Shown in pieces: positions 25,353 through 34,520 of a DNA stretch of 64,000 bases. Source of the stretch: Dyella solisilvae (lineage in GTDB: Bacteria > Pseudomonadota > Gammaproteobacteria > Xanthomonadales > Rhodanobacteraceae); the NCBI RefSeq assembly GCF_003351225.1, contig NZ_QQSY01000001.1:1400824-1464823 (forward strand), in the 5' to 3' direction. How positions within the stretch are numbered: the stretch's first letter is position 1; each line of letters begins with the position of its first letter. The position numbers and the translations under genes were made by a program. The notes beneath the pieces were generated by a model. The model saw nothing but the letters and a program-made list of their open reading frames with translations. It was not told the DNA's origin and ran no database searches.

Positions 25353-27116
25353 ATGTCGAGCAAGCTGGAAGCCCTGCAGCGTTGGGTTGACGAAGTGGCG
25401 GCCCTGACCCGCCCTGCGCAGATCCACTGGTGCGACGGCTCGGACGCCGAGTACCAGCAGCTGGTGCAGCAGATGCTGCGTACTGGCGATCTGATCGAGC
25501 TGAACCAGCAGACCCACCCGGGCTGCTACCTGCACCGTTCCAACCCCTCCGATGTCGCCCGCGTGGAGCACCTGACCTTCGTCTGCACCGTGGAAGAGGA
25601 CGCGGCCGGCCCGAACAACCACTGGATGGCGCCGGCCGAGGCGCACGCCAAGATGGACGCGCTGTTCGATGGCTGCATGGAAGGCCGCACCATGTACGTG
25701 ATCCCCTACTGCATGGGGCCGATCGATTCGCCGCTGGCCCGCTGCGGCGTGGAGATCACCGATAGCCCGTACGTGGTGGCCAACATGCGCACCATGACCC
25801 GCATGGGCGCCGCCGCGCAGGCGCGCATCGAGCGCGAAGGTCGCTTCGTGAAGGGGCTGCACTCCACCGGCGAACTTGATCCGGAGCGCCGCTTCATCAT
25901 GCACTTCCCCGAGGAGCTGACCATCAAGTCGTACGGCTCCGGCTACGGCGGCAATGCGCTGCTTGGCAAGAAGTGCCACGCCCTGCGCATCGCCAGCTTC
26001 CAGGCCAAGTCCGAGGGCTGGCTGGCCGAGCACATGCTGATCGTCGGCATCGAGAACCCGAGGGGCGAGACGCACTACATCGCCGCCGCGTTCCCGTCGG
26101 CTTGCGGCAAGACCAACCTGGCCATGCTGATTCCGCCGGAGGGCTATCGCCAGGACGGCTGGAAGGTGTGGACCGTGGGCGACGACATCTGCTGGATGCG
26201 CCCGGGCGCCGATGGCCGCCTCTACGCCATCAACCCCGAAGCCGGCTATTTCGGCGTGGCGCCGGGCACCAGCACCGCCACCAACCCCAATGCCCTGTCG
26301 ACCATCGCGCGCGACACCATCTTCACCAACGTCGCCGTGACCGCCGACAACCAGCCGTGGTGGGAAGGCCTGCCCGGCACGCCGGTCACCGACTGGCAGG
26401 GCCGTCCGTATGACCCGGCCAACGGCCCGGCCGCGCACCCGAACTCGCGCTTCACCGTGAGCGCCAGGCAGTGCCCGACCTGGTCGCCGCGTGCGGAGGA
26501 TGCGCAAGGCGTGCCGATCAGCGCCATCGTGTTCGGCGGCCGCCGTCCCTCGTTGATCCCGCTGGTGTTCGAGGCCAAGGACTGGAAGCACGGCGTGCTG
26601 GTCGGCGCCGCGATGGGCTCGGAAACCACGGCCGCCGCCACCGGCGCCGTAGGCGTGCTGCGCCGCGACTCGATGGCCATGAAGCCGTTCGCCGGCTACC
26701 ACTACGGCGACTACTTCCGTCACTGGCTGTCGTTCGACCAGCCCGGCGCCAAGCTGCCGAAGATCTTCCACGTCAACTGGTTCCGCAAGGGCGAGGACGG
26801 CCGCTTCCTGTGGCCGGGCTACGGCGACAACCTGCGCGTGCTCGAATGGATGATCGACCGCGTGGAAGGCCGCGCCGCCGGCAACGAGACGCCGATCGGT
26901 ACCGTGCCCGCCAAGGGTGAGTTGAAGGTCGACGACCTGGCCTTGGACGGCGCCACGCTCGACACCCTGCTCGACGTCGACCACGCCGGCTGGACTGCCG
27001 AGCTGGCCGCCATCGGCGACTACCTGCAGAGCTTCGGCGGTCGCATGCCGGACGCACTGCACGCCGAGCAGCAGCGCGTGGCCAAGGCGCTGGACACGGC
27101 CGCCATCGCCTCCTGA
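25353..27116 (+). CDS. pckG: Phosphoenolpyruvate carboxykinase (GTP)
   Basis: 587-residue GTP-dependent PEPCK converting oxaloacetate and GTP to phosphoenolpyruvate, the entry step of gluconeogenesis. The kinase-1a loop FPSACGKTNLAML (with the active Cys) and kinase-2 GDDICWMR are intact. SARQCPTWSPRAEDAQGVP and SAIVFGGRRPSLIPLVFEA are also diagnostic. The frame is open upstream to 25170, but the ATG at 25353 follows GTGAGGAACGTG and starts the expected N-terminus. A perfect 10-bp GC-rich stem-loop follows the stop. Monocistronic. Confidence 0.96.
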   Translation: MSSKLEALQRWVDEVAALTRPAQIHWCDGSDAEYQQLVQQMLRTGDLIELNQQTHPGCYLHRSNPSDVARVEHLTFVCTVEEDAAGPNNHWMAPAEAHAKMDALFDGCMEGRTMYVIPYCMGPIDSPLARCGVEITDSPYVVANMRTMTRMGAAAQARIEREGRFVKGLHSTGELDPERRFIMHFPEELTIKSYGSGYGGNALLGKKCHALRIASFQAKSEGWLAEHMLIVGIENPRGETHYIAAAFPSACGKTNLAMLIPPEGYRQDGWKVWTVGDDICWMRPGADGRLYAINPEAGYFGVAPGTSTATNPNALSTIARDTIFTNVAVTADNQPWWEGLPGTPVTDWQGRPYDPANGPAAHPNSRFTVSARQCPTWSPRAEDAQGVPISAIVFGGRRPSLIPLVFEAKDWKHGVLVGAAMGSETTAAATGAVGVLRRDSMAMKPFAGYHYGDYFRHWLSFDQPGAKLPKIFHVNWFRKGEDGRFLWPGYGDNLRVLEWMIDRVEGRAAGNETPIGTVPAKGELKVDDLALDGATLDTLLDVDHAGWTAELAAIGDYLQSFGGRMPDALHAEQQRVAKALDTAAIAS

Positions 27117-27123
27117 TGCACCT

Positions 27124-27148
27124 GCCCCGCCGGGCTCGCCGGCGGGGC
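27124..27148 (+). terminator. Stem-loop after pckG
   Basis: GCCCCGCCGG (27124-27133) pairs perfectly with CCGGCGGGGC (27139-27148) across a 5-base loop. Only a weak pyrimidine tract (CTATCCTT) follows, so termination may be partial. Confidence 0.6.
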
Positions 27149-27239
27149 CTATCCTTGCGGGTTTCCTCTAAACCTTGCCAGGCGCGGGCGCATCCAAGCT
27201 GGCAAGATGATCGCTGCCTGCCCCGCCAACGGAAGCCCG

Positions 27240-27788
27240 ATGCCGCCTGCGCCCGCTGCGGAATCCACTGACACGGACGACGTGCGCGCGGCTGCCGCCG
27301 GTGACCGGCAGGCTTTTCATCGACTCTATCGGCTGCACGTGGATCGCGTGTACGGCGCGGTGTACCGGCTGGCCGGTTACGACCACGCGCGTGCGGAAGA
27401 TCTCACCCAGGACGCGTTCGTGCGCGCCTGGCAGAAGCTCGGCGGCTTTCGCGGCGAGAGTGCGTTCGGCACGTGGCTTTATCGGCTCGCCGTCAACGTC
27501 GCCTTGATGGACATCAGGTCGCGCGGCGCCGATCCGGTCAGCATGATGGCCGAGGACGACATCCCCGACCACGGTGAAACACCCTTCTGCGCCGCCGAAC
27601 GCGAAGAGCTGGAACGCGCGATCGCCAGACTGCCGCCACGCGCGCGCGCCGTCCTGGTGCTGCACGACATCGAAGGTTGGCGGCACGAAGAGATCGGCAT
27701 CGAGCTTGGCATGGCGGTAGGTTCGTCGAAGGCGCAACTGCATCGCGCTCGAGGCCTGCTGCGCAAGATTTTGGGAGAACGGTCATGA
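27240..27788 (+). CDS. ECF-type RNA polymerase sigma factor
   Basis: 182-residue group 4 sigma factor. Region 2 reads AFHRLYRLHVDRVYGAVYRLAG followed by RAEDLTQDAFVRAWQKL and FGTWLYRLAVNVALM; region 4 reads IARLPPRARAVLVLHDIEGWRHEEIGIELGM. It is in the RpoE-like class by sequence. Start at 27240 is preceded by GGAAG; an ATG at 27207 is an alternative. The stop overlaps the start of the next gene (ATGA), which encodes its probable membrane-bound anti-sigma partner. Confidence 0.93.
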   Translation: MPPAPAAESTDTDDVRAAAAGDRQAFHRLYRLHVDRVYGAVYRLAGYDHARAEDLTQDAFVRAWQKLGGFRGESAFGTWLYRLAVNVALMDIRSRGADPVSMMAEDDIPDHGETPFCAAEREELERAIARLPPRARAVLVLHDIEGWRHEEIGIELGMAVGSSKAQLHRARGLLRKILGERS

Positions 27789-28231
27789 ACGAATTCGAAT
27801 GGCTCCGCCAGACGCGCGCACTGCGCGAACCCATGTCGCCGCGACGCGACCTGTGGGCGGACATCGATGCCGCACTGGACACCGACGCCAGCACTCACGT
27901 CGAAGCGTCAGGGCGCCGATCCCCGCCTCGCCTGCAGAACTGGCTGGTGGCGGCAAGCTTTGTCGGCATCTCGCTGTTCGCCGGCAGCCTGGCCGTGCAC
28001 CTGCGCGATCGCCCGATCGCCACCGCCGCCACGGCGCCCGCGCCGGATATCGCGCGCTGGCGACCGGCCGACCCGCGCCTGGCCGGCGCCGCGGTGGAAC
28101 TGGACGCCGCCCACATGGAACTGAAACAGGCGCTGGAACAGGCGCCGAACTCGCCAGCACTGCAGCGCCTGCTTTACCGCACCCAGCAGCAACAGACGCA
28201 ATTGCGACAGATGGAACACCAGGCTGGTTGA
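27785..28231 (+). CDS. Probable membrane-anchored anti-sigma factor
   Basis: 148 residues. Cytoplasmic N-terminus (about 1-50) with LREPMSPRRDLWADIDAAL, a pattern seen in small anti-sigma proteins, one transmembrane helix (about 50-70, WLVAASFVGISLFAGSLAV) and a periplasmic part ending in a Gln-rich helix. No zinc-binding HxxxCxxC motif is seen. The assignment rests on topology and the translational overlap with the sigma gene; sequence similarity alone would not prove it. Confidence 0.7.
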   Translation: MNEFEWLRQTRALREPMSPRRDLWADIDAALDTDASTHVEASGRRSPPRLQNWLVAASFVGISLFAGSLAVHLRDRPIATAATAPAPDIARWRPADPRLAGAAVELDAAHMELKQALEQAPNSPALQRLLYRTQQQQTQLRQMEHQAG

Positions 28232-28249
28232 GTCCAGCGGAGCCTTTAC

Positions 28250-29152
28250 ATGAAAACCGCACGCATCCTTCCACTCCTGCTCTGCCTGTCGATCGGCCAG
28301 GCCCTGGCCGATACGCCCATCAACCTCAGCCATGACGCCACGCCCAACGTGCACGTCAGCATCAGCAACGTGAAAGGCGCGGTCACCATAACTGCGTGGG
28401 ATCGAAACCAGGTCGAGGTGGGCGGTCGGCTCGGCGACGGCGCCAAACCGCTGGCCATCGAAGGCAGCGCCAGCGACATGAGCATCAAGGTGCAGCCGCA
28501 GGGCAAGTCCGGCTGGTTCAGCTGGAACAGCGACACCTCGATGAGCGGCACCATGCTCGAAGTGCGCGTCCCCAAGGGCGCCTCGCTGGACGTGGACGTG
28601 GTGAGCGCGCCGTTGAGCATCGATGGCATCGACGGCGGCAAGATCAAGGTGAACACGGTAAGCGGCAAGGCGCGCGTGAATGCGCGTGCGCCGCAGGTCA
28701 ACGTCGACAGCGTCAGCGGAACGATCGAGCTTGCCGGCAGTGCCGGCAAGGTTGCGCTGCAGACGGTGAGCGGCGACATCCTGGCGCCGAACGTCGGCGA
28801 CGAGGCCGAGCTGCAGACCGTATCCGGGCGCGTGCGCGTCAACGGCGGCCCATGGCGCAAGTTCAACCTCAGCACCGTGTCGGGCGACGTGCAGCTGGCC
28901 GGCGGCCTCGCCAAGGATGGAACCTTCGCCGTCGACAGCATGAGCGGCGACGTGCAGGTCACCGTGCCCTCCGGTCTCTCGGCCATCCTTCACGCCAGCA
29001 CCTTCAGCGGCGACCTGCGCAGCGACTTCGGCACGGTGCAGAAGGCCGAGCACGGTCCCGGCAGCGAACTACGCGTCACCGTGGGCGGCGGCAACGGCGA
29101 GATGAACATCGAGACCTTCAGCGGCGATCTGCGCATCCGCAAGCAGGACTGA
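28250..29152 (+). CDS. Secreted DUF4097 beta-repeat protein
   Basis: 300 residues with a signal peptide (ILPLLLCLSIGQALAD). The rest is a regular series of short beta strands with a recurring VSG-x-hydrophobic pattern (NTVSGKARV, DSVSGTIEL, QTVSGDILA, QTVSGRVRV, STVSGDVQL, DSMSGDVQV, STFSGDLRS, ETFSGDLRI), eight copies in all, typical of the DUF4097 putative adhesin fold. It begins 18 bases after the anti-sigma gene and is likely in the same operon, as a cell-envelope output of the ECF system. Terminator follows. Confidence 0.85.
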   Translation: MKTARILPLLLCLSIGQALADTPINLSHDATPNVHVSISNVKGAVTITAWDRNQVEVGGRLGDGAKPLAIEGSASDMSIKVQPQGKSGWFSWNSDTSMSGTMLEVRVPKGASLDVDVVSAPLSIDGIDGGKIKVNTVSGKARVNARAPQVNVDSVSGTIELAGSAGKVALQTVSGDILAPNVGDEAELQTVSGRVRVNGGPWRKFNLSTVSGDVQLAGGLAKDGTFAVDSMSGDVQVTVPSGLSAILHASTFSGDLRSDFGTVQKAEHGPGSELRVTVGGGNGEMNIETFSGDLRIRKQD

Positions 29153-29174
29153 TCGTCCCCGCGGTCCGCATGTG

Positions 29175-29201
29175 AAAACGCCGGGCGATGCCCGGCGTTT
29201 T
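29175..29201. terminator. Bidirectional rho-independent terminator
   Basis: Perfect 12-bp stem AAAACGCCGGGC (29175-29186) with GCCCGGCGTTTT (29190-29201) and a GAT loop. It separates the convergent DUF4097 and secreted-protein genes. Confidence 0.9.
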
Positions 29202-29233
29202 CGTATCTGCCCCGCGTGCTCGCCGTGGGCGGC

Positions 29234-30157
29234 TTACAGGTCCTGGTGGTACTGCACGTACGGCGTGCGCGCCTGGTCCGGCTCCGGACCCGCCGGCGTA
29301 TTCACGGCATTGCCCGAGGACCACACGTTCTGCGCGCCGATGCTCAACTGACCCTGCCACGGCAGGCGCCAGGTCACGCCCAGGTCGATGCTGCTCCAGC
29401 GACGCTCCGGGTTATAGGCGGCGCCCGGCATGCCACCGGCTTCCGGCTGCATGGTGCGGCCAACGATGCTGCCGCTCAGCGGACCACGATCGACACCAAA
29501 GCTCAGCGCCTTCTGGTCCAGCGTGCTGACGCCCAGCAGATTGCCCGGCAGCAAGCGCACGCGACCCACGCTGGCGCCGAGGTCGATGCCGCTCTTGCTG
29601 TCCAGCGCCAGCCGGCCACGCGCATTGAGCTGCGTGCTGCTGTCGAAACCCGGCAGGCCATTCACGCCCGGCGTCGCGCCCGGCAACAGTCGCGGAAGGT
29701 TGGCGTTGTTGCCCGGCACGGTATCCGCGCCCAGGCTCAGACCCACGCTGTAGCGTCCAGCGTTATAGGTGGCGCCGACTTCGCTGCCGACAATGCGCGG
29801 CGCGTCGTTGTTCGCCCAGTTGTGCTCACTGACGCCCACGTGCGCCTGAAGGTTCGAACCCAGGCCATACTGCACGTCGCTGGAAAGGACACTCGCCGCA
29901 TCCACCGCGCGGAACTGCAGCGGCGCATCGGCGCGCTGCGCCGCGGTCAACGTGTCGTTGCTCGCCTGCAGCGCCAGCCAGCGGCCATCGGCGCCTTGCC
30001 ACAGCGGCACCGCCACACCAGGCCCCACCTGGGCCATCTGGTCGGGCTGCTGCATCAGCATGCGTCCCGCCATGTCGTACGGATCGCTGGCAGCACTCTG
30101 CCCTGCCGCGATGAACGGCATGAAAAGCAGCGGCAATGACAGCAACAGACGACGCAT
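29234..30157 (-). CDS. Exported beta-rich protein, possibly outer-membrane
   Basis: 307 residues with a signal peptide (MRRLLLSLPLLFMPFIAAGQS). After about residue 90 the sequence becomes a string of alternating amphipathic strands (VGLSLGADTV, GRLALDSKSGIDLGASVG, LSFGVDRGPLSGSIVG, SSIDLGVTW) ending in a short C-terminal strand. That pattern fits an outer-membrane beta-barrel or a porin-like surface protein, but the last residue is Leu rather than Phe and I recognise no named family. The ATG at 30157 starts the signal peptide. Confidence 0.7.
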   Translation of the reverse strand: MRRLLLSLPLLFMPFIAAGQSAASDPYDMAGRMLMQQPDQMAQVGPGVAVPLWQGADGRWLALQASNDTLTAAQRADAPLQFRAVDAASVLSSDVQYGLGSNLQAHVGVSEHNWANNDAPRIVGSEVGATYNAGRYSVGLSLGADTVPGNNANLPRLLPGATPGVNGLPGFDSSTQLNARGRLALDSKSGIDLGASVGRVRLLPGNLLGVSTLDQKALSFGVDRGPLSGSIVGRTMQPEAGGMPGAAYNPERRWSSIDLGVTWRLPWQGQLSIGAQNVWSSGNAVNTPAGPEPDQARTPYVQYHQDL

Positions 30158-30413
30158 GTACGCGAAAACCCCCGCAGTACCGTGAACGGGAAAGTCGCCC
30201 CCTCCCAGAGACGATCGAGCCACACGATACCACGTTTTACTTTTTGCTAACACCCGAACCAGGTCTCGAAACGGGAGGATAACGACCCGGCATCACATTT
30301 TTTTGACAACCTTAACCGGCGGGGGTTCCCCGGAGTGAACTGAACGCCGACAAAGCTGAATGGAGGCGCGATATAGTCCGCCCTGTCGACCATGCACGGA
30401 TCTGCTGCGACTG

Positions 30414-33314
30414 ATGAGCTCGCCCGTCACCAGCAACACGCCAGCGCCCTGGCCTGCGGGCAGCAACGTGGCTGCCACGCACGCCGCCGTGGAACGATTG
30501 TTCCGCGCGACGGATGCTGCCAGCGTGCTGGAAATCTGCGAGGCGCTGCTGGGCGAGCTGGGAGTCGAGGGCCGCCTGCACTGGCGCCTGCTCGGCGATC
30601 CGGACCCCGTTCCAGCTGGCGCCCGCCAGTTGGAGCTGGCCGAGGATCCCCAGGGTCTGCGTTCCCTGGTGCTGGAACTCCCCTTGGGGACGACCGCCGA
30701 TTCCATGCAGGACCACCTGGCCTGGCTCGGCCGGCTTGCCGCGGCGCGTTTGCGCCAGCAGGCCGAGACCTCCCGCCTGTACGAGGCGATCTCGCGCCTG
30801 GCTTTGGCCGAACGCCTGCAGCGTGCGCTCTACGCCATCGCCGACCAGGCGGGCGCCGAGCACAACATGACCGAGATGATGCACTCGCTGCACGCCATCC
30901 TCGGCAGCCTGATGTACGCGGAGAACTTCTATATCGCGCTGTACGACGCGGCCACGGACACCGTGCGCTTCCCGTACTACGTGGACACCATGGACAAGGA
31001 GCCGCCCTCGCCTGACGAGGCGGTGCCGTTGCAGGAGATGCGTCACAGCCTGACCTGGAACCTGCTGCAGACCGGACAGGCGATCATGGGTTCGTTCTCC
31101 GAGCTGATGGAGCAGTTCAGGGGACGCTTCGTGCAGATCGGCCCGGTGTGCGAACACTGGCTGGGCGTGCCGCTGCTGCGCGATGGACGCGTGGTGGGCG
31201 GCATCGTCATGCAGAGTTATCGCGACGACACCCACTACACCCAGCACGACCGCGAGCTGCTCAGTTACGTGGCCAAGCACGTGCAGACCGCACTGGAGCG
31301 GCGCGAGGCCCACGAGGAGCTGGAGCGCCGCGTTTCCAGCCGTACCGCCGCCCTGCGCGAGGCCAACCGCGTGCTGCGCCAGCAGGTGCTGCAGCGACAG
31401 CGCGGCGAGCGACTGCAGGCCGCGCTGTTCCGCATCGCCGAGCTGGCCAATGCCTCGGAGAGCCTGGACAACTTCTACGCCGCCGTGCACCGCGTCATCG
31501 GCGGCCTGCTGTACGCACGCAACTTCTATATCGCCTTGCTCGACGACGAGCAGAAGGCGCTGAGCTTTCCCTACTCGGTGGATGAATTCGACACGGTGCG
31601 CCTGCCGCGTGCGCACGGTCGCGGCGTTACCGAGTACGTGCTGCGCCACGGCAAGCCACTGCTGGCCAACCCGGAGGATTTCGACCGACTGGAACGCCAG
31701 GGCGAGTTGTCCCACCGCGGCTCGCGCTCGGTGTGCTGGCTGGGCGTGCCGCTCATCTGGGGCGATCGCGCGATGGGCGTGCTGGCGGTGCAGAGCTATT
31801 CGCCCGAGCATACGTACGACGTGCGTGACCAGGAGCTGTTGACCTTCGTGGGCTACCACGTGGCCAACGCGCTGCAGCGCAAGCACACTACCGAGTCGCT
31901 GAAGCAGGCCTATGCCAGCCTCGAGCGCCGCGTCACCGAGCGCACGCGCGCGCTGGCGCTGGCCAACCGCGACCTGCGCGAGCAGATCGCCGAGCGCGAG
32001 CGCGTGGAACGACGCCTGAAGTACGAGACCCTGCACGACTCACTCACTGGCCTGCCCAACCGCACCCTGTTGCTGCAACGCATGGAACAGGCGCTGCAGC
32101 GCTACCACGGTGATGCGCAGGAGCTGTTCTCCGTGCTGTTCATCGACCTGGACCGCTTCAAGGTCATCAACGACTCGGTCGGTCACCTGGTGGGCGACGA
32201 CCTGCTGTTCCAGGTCGGCGGCCGCATCCGCGCCTGCCTGAAGACGCGCGACGTGGTGGCGCGTCTGGGTGGCGACGAGTTCGCCGTGCTGGCCGAGGGC
32301 ATCACCGACCCAAAGATGGCGCTGCTGATCGCCGAGCGCATCATCGATGAACTGCAGGCGCCGTTCCGTCTCGGCGCCAAGGAAATCTTCACCTCGGCCT
32401 CGATCGGCATCGCCCTGCCCAGCCCGCATTACCAGCGGCCGGAAGAATTGCTGCGCGACGCCGACGCGGCGATGTACCGGGCCAAGGACGAGGGTCGCCA
32501 TCGCGCCGCGGTGTTCGACGACCGCCTGCGCCGCGAAGCGCTGTCGCTGCTGGAAATGGAAGGCGACCTGCGACGTGCGCTGGGCCGCAACGAATTCGTG
32601 CCGTTCTACCAGCCCATCGTGGCGCTGCAGAGCGGGCGCACGGTGGGTTATGAAGCACTGCTGCGCTGGCGCCATCCCGACCGCGGACTGCTCACGCCGG
32701 CCGACTTCCTCGCCGTCGCCGAAGAGAGTGGCTGCGCCGAAAGCATCGACTGGCAGATCTTCGAGCAGGTCTGCGCCCAGGCCGAGGCGCTGGCCGGCAG
32801 CGACGGCTTCGTCAGCATCAATGTCTCCGGGCGGCACTTTCGCCAGCCCGACCTGGACAAGCGCCTGCTCGACCTGATTCAGTCCCATCGCCTGCCGCCG
32901 CGCTGCCTGCGCATCGAAGTCACCGAGCGCGCGCTGCTGGAGAACGCCATCCAGGTCAAGCGCATGCTCGACAACCTTCGCTCGCAGGGCGTGAGCATCG
33001 CGCTGGATGATTTCGGCACCGGCTACTCGTCGCTGAGCTACCTGCACCAGTACCCGATCGAGACGCTGAAGATCGACCGCTCCTTCATCGTCGAGCTTCC
33101 GCGCGAAGGGGGCCACGGCGCCGCCGTGGTGCGCGCGATCCAGGCGCTGGCCAACTCGCTGCAGATGCAGGTGATCGCCGAAGGCATCGAGGACGAGGAG
33201 CAGCGCCAGGCGCTGCTGCGCATCGGTTGCCGCTTTGGCCAGGGCTTCCTGTTCGCGACGCCGAAGATGGCCGAGGTGTGGCTGCAGCGCGAGCATCATT
33301 TCGCGCTGCCCTGA
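30414..33314 (+). CDS. GAF-GAF-GGDEF-EAL c-di-GMP signalling protein
   Basis: 966 residues. Two GAF domains (about 105-285 and 330-515), each followed by a helical linker with SRTAALREANRVLRQQ and TERTRALALANRDLREQ, then GGDEF (about 540-705) and EAL (about 715-965). The cyclase motif RLGGDEFAVLAEG is intact; the inhibitory site is KTRD, not RxxD. The EAL domain keeps the catalytic set: YEALLRW, SINVSGRHF, IEVTERALL, LDDFGTGYSSLSYL, LKIDRSF and AEGIED. Both activities are therefore possible. No membrane segment. ATG at 30414 chosen because a TATAGT -10-like box lies at 30371; an upstream ATG at 30360 is the alternative. Confidence 0.92.
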   Translation: MSSPVTSNTPAPWPAGSNVAATHAAVERLFRATDAASVLEICEALLGELGVEGRLHWRLLGDPDPVPAGARQLELAEDPQGLRSLVLELPLGTTADSMQDHLAWLGRLAAARLRQQAETSRLYEAISRLALAERLQRALYAIADQAGAEHNMTEMMHSLHAILGSLMYAENFYIALYDAATDTVRFPYYVDTMDKEPPSPDEAVPLQEMRHSLTWNLLQTGQAIMGSFSELMEQFRGRFVQIGPVCEHWLGVPLLRDGRVVGGIVMQSYRDDTHYTQHDRELLSYVAKHVQTALERREAHEELERRVSSRTAALREANRVLRQQVLQRQRGERLQAALFRIAELANASESLDNFYAAVHRVIGGLLYARNFYIALLDDEQKALSFPYSVDEFDTVRLPRAHGRGVTEYVLRHGKPLLANPEDFDRLERQGELSHRGSRSVCWLGVPLIWGDRAMGVLAVQSYSPEHTYDVRDQELLTFVGYHVANALQRKHTTESLKQAYASLERRVTERTRALALANRDLREQIAERERVERRLKYETLHDSLTGLPNRTLLLQRMEQALQRYHGDAQELFSVLFIDLDRFKVINDSVGHLVGDDLLFQVGGRIRACLKTRDVVARLGGDEFAVLAEGITDPKMALLIAERIIDELQAPFRLGAKEIFTSASIGIALPSPHYQRPEELLRDADAAMYRAKDEGRHRAAVFDDRLRREALSLLEMEGDLRRALGRNEFVPFYQPIVALQSGRTVGYEALLRWRHPDRGLLTPADFLAVAEESGCAESIDWQIFEQVCAQAEALAGSDGFVSINVSGRHFRQPDLDKRLLDLIQSHRLPPRCLRIEVTERALLENAIQVKRMLDNLRSQGVSIALDDFGTGYSSLSYLHQYPIETLKIDRSFIVELPREGGHGAAVVRAIQALANSLQMQVIAEGIEDEEQRQALLRIGCRFGQGFLFATPKMAEVWLQREHHFALP

Positions 33315-33390
33315 ATCGGCGGAAACGAACCGTCTTTCGTCCGTCGTCCACGCGTAGGCGGTATTTCAGCGGCTGGACCTTGATGACCTG

Positions 33391-33427
33391 AAAGTCGCTG
33401 GATTCCCGCCTTCGCGGGAATGACGAC
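33391..33427. repeat. Short inverted-repeat element, copy E
   Basis: AAAGTCGCTGGATTCCCGCC followed by TTCGCGGGAATGACGA. The ATTCCCGC-GCGGGAAT hairpin plus the TGACGA end is shared with the other dispersed repeats of this window; AAAGTC(G/A)CTGGAT also occurs inside copy A. Lies after the GGDEF-EAL gene and may assist termination. Confidence 0.65.
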
Positions 33428-33451
33428 CAGATCATCCAGACTGACGCGCAG

Positions 33452-33479
33452 AAAAAAGCCGAGCCCCTTCGGGCCCGGC
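33452..33479 (-). terminator. Rho-independent terminator of hslO
   Basis: On the minus strand GCCGGGCCC, a GAA loop, then GGGCTCGGC (one G-U pair) is followed by six T residues. Located 24 bases after the hslO stop. Confidence 0.85.
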
Positions 33480-33502
33480 CTCATGGTTTCAACGGCGGGT
33501 GT

Positions 33503-34402
33503 TTACTGCGCCGTGGTCGGCGCGTTCGCGCCGGGACTGGCGCTGAGCAGATGCTCGGCATCGATGCGGTCGAAGGTGTAGCGCTGCGCGCAGAACTCGC
33601 AGATCACCTCGATTTCGCCGTCGCGCGCCTCCAGCGCCGCCTCGACCTCGTCGCGTCCCAGCGAGCGAAGCACGTTCTCCACGCGCTCGCGCGTGCAGCT
33701 GCAGCCGAACGCCAGCGGGCGCGGCTCGAACAGGCGCACCGATTCCTCGTGATAGAGCCGGTACAGCAGCTGTTCGGGGGGCGTGGCCAGGAGCTCCTCC
33801 TGACCCAGGGTCGCCGTGAGGTGCTGGATGCGCGTCCAGGCATCCTCATCCTCCACGGCGTCATGACCACCCTCGTCGGGCAGCTTCTGCAGCATCAGGC
33901 CCACCGCATGCTCACCATCGGCCGCCAGCACGATGCGTGCCGGCAGCTGTTCGGACTGGCCGAAGTAGTTCTCCAGCGCCGACGCCAGGTCCGGATGCTG
34001 CAGGTCCACCAGGCCCTGGTAGCGCTGGCCGCGTTCCGCATGGCCAATGGTGATGGCCATGATGGCGTTGGGCAGCGCGGCCAGATCCAGCTCCTGAGGC
34101 AGCGGGTCGGTCCAGCGCGCCAGACCACGCAGGCGGCCCTGGTCGGTGCATTCGGCGAACAGCAGGCGCAGCGGGCCGCCGCTCTTCAGTTCCACCGAGA
34201 GCGAGCCTTCCAGCTTGATGTTGCCGGTCAGCAGGGCGCTGGCCGCCAGGGTCTGCCCCAGCACCGAGCGCAGGATGCCCGGATAGGCCGAGCGGCCGGC
34301 GACCTCGCGCCACGCCGAGCCCAGTCGCACCAGCACACCACGCACGCCGGCGCGTTCCAGCATGAAGCGATGCAACACATCTTCGACAAGTACGGTTTCC
34401 AC
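33503..34402 (-). CDS. hslO: Redox-regulated chaperone Hsp33
   Basis: 299-residue holdase chaperone activated by oxidation. The four zinc cysteines are in FGCSCTRERVENVLRSLG and ICEFCAQRYTFD (CxC and CxxC), the redox switch of the family. The N-terminal core VLQRFMLERAGVRGVLV-like segment and GQTLAASALLTGNIK match well. The start is GTG, preceded by GAGAGG. It is divergent from mtgA with about 118 bases between them. Confidence 0.96.
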   Translation of the reverse strand: METVLVEDVLHRFMLERAGVRGVLVRLGSAWREVAGRSAYPGILRSVLGQTLAASALLTGNIKLEGSLSVELKSGGPLRLLFAECTDQGRLRGLARWTDPLPQELDLAALPNAIMAITIGHAERGQRYQGLVDLQHPDLASALENYFGQSEQLPARIVLAADGEHAVGLMLQKLPDEGGHDAVEDEDAWTRIQHLTATLGQEELLATPPEQLLYRLYHEESVRLFEPRPLAFGCSCTRERVENVLRSLGRDEVEAALEARDGEIEVICEFCAQRYTFDRIDAEHLLSASPGANAPTTAQ

Positions 34403-34520
34403 GGGAGCGACCTCTCAAAAGCAATATCCCCACATGGGGTCGGCAGGGCCGGGGCTCAACGACCGGGGATCGGACAGGGATGGGACCTTATACTCCCGCC
34501 ACCTCCGCTCCCGCGCCGCC

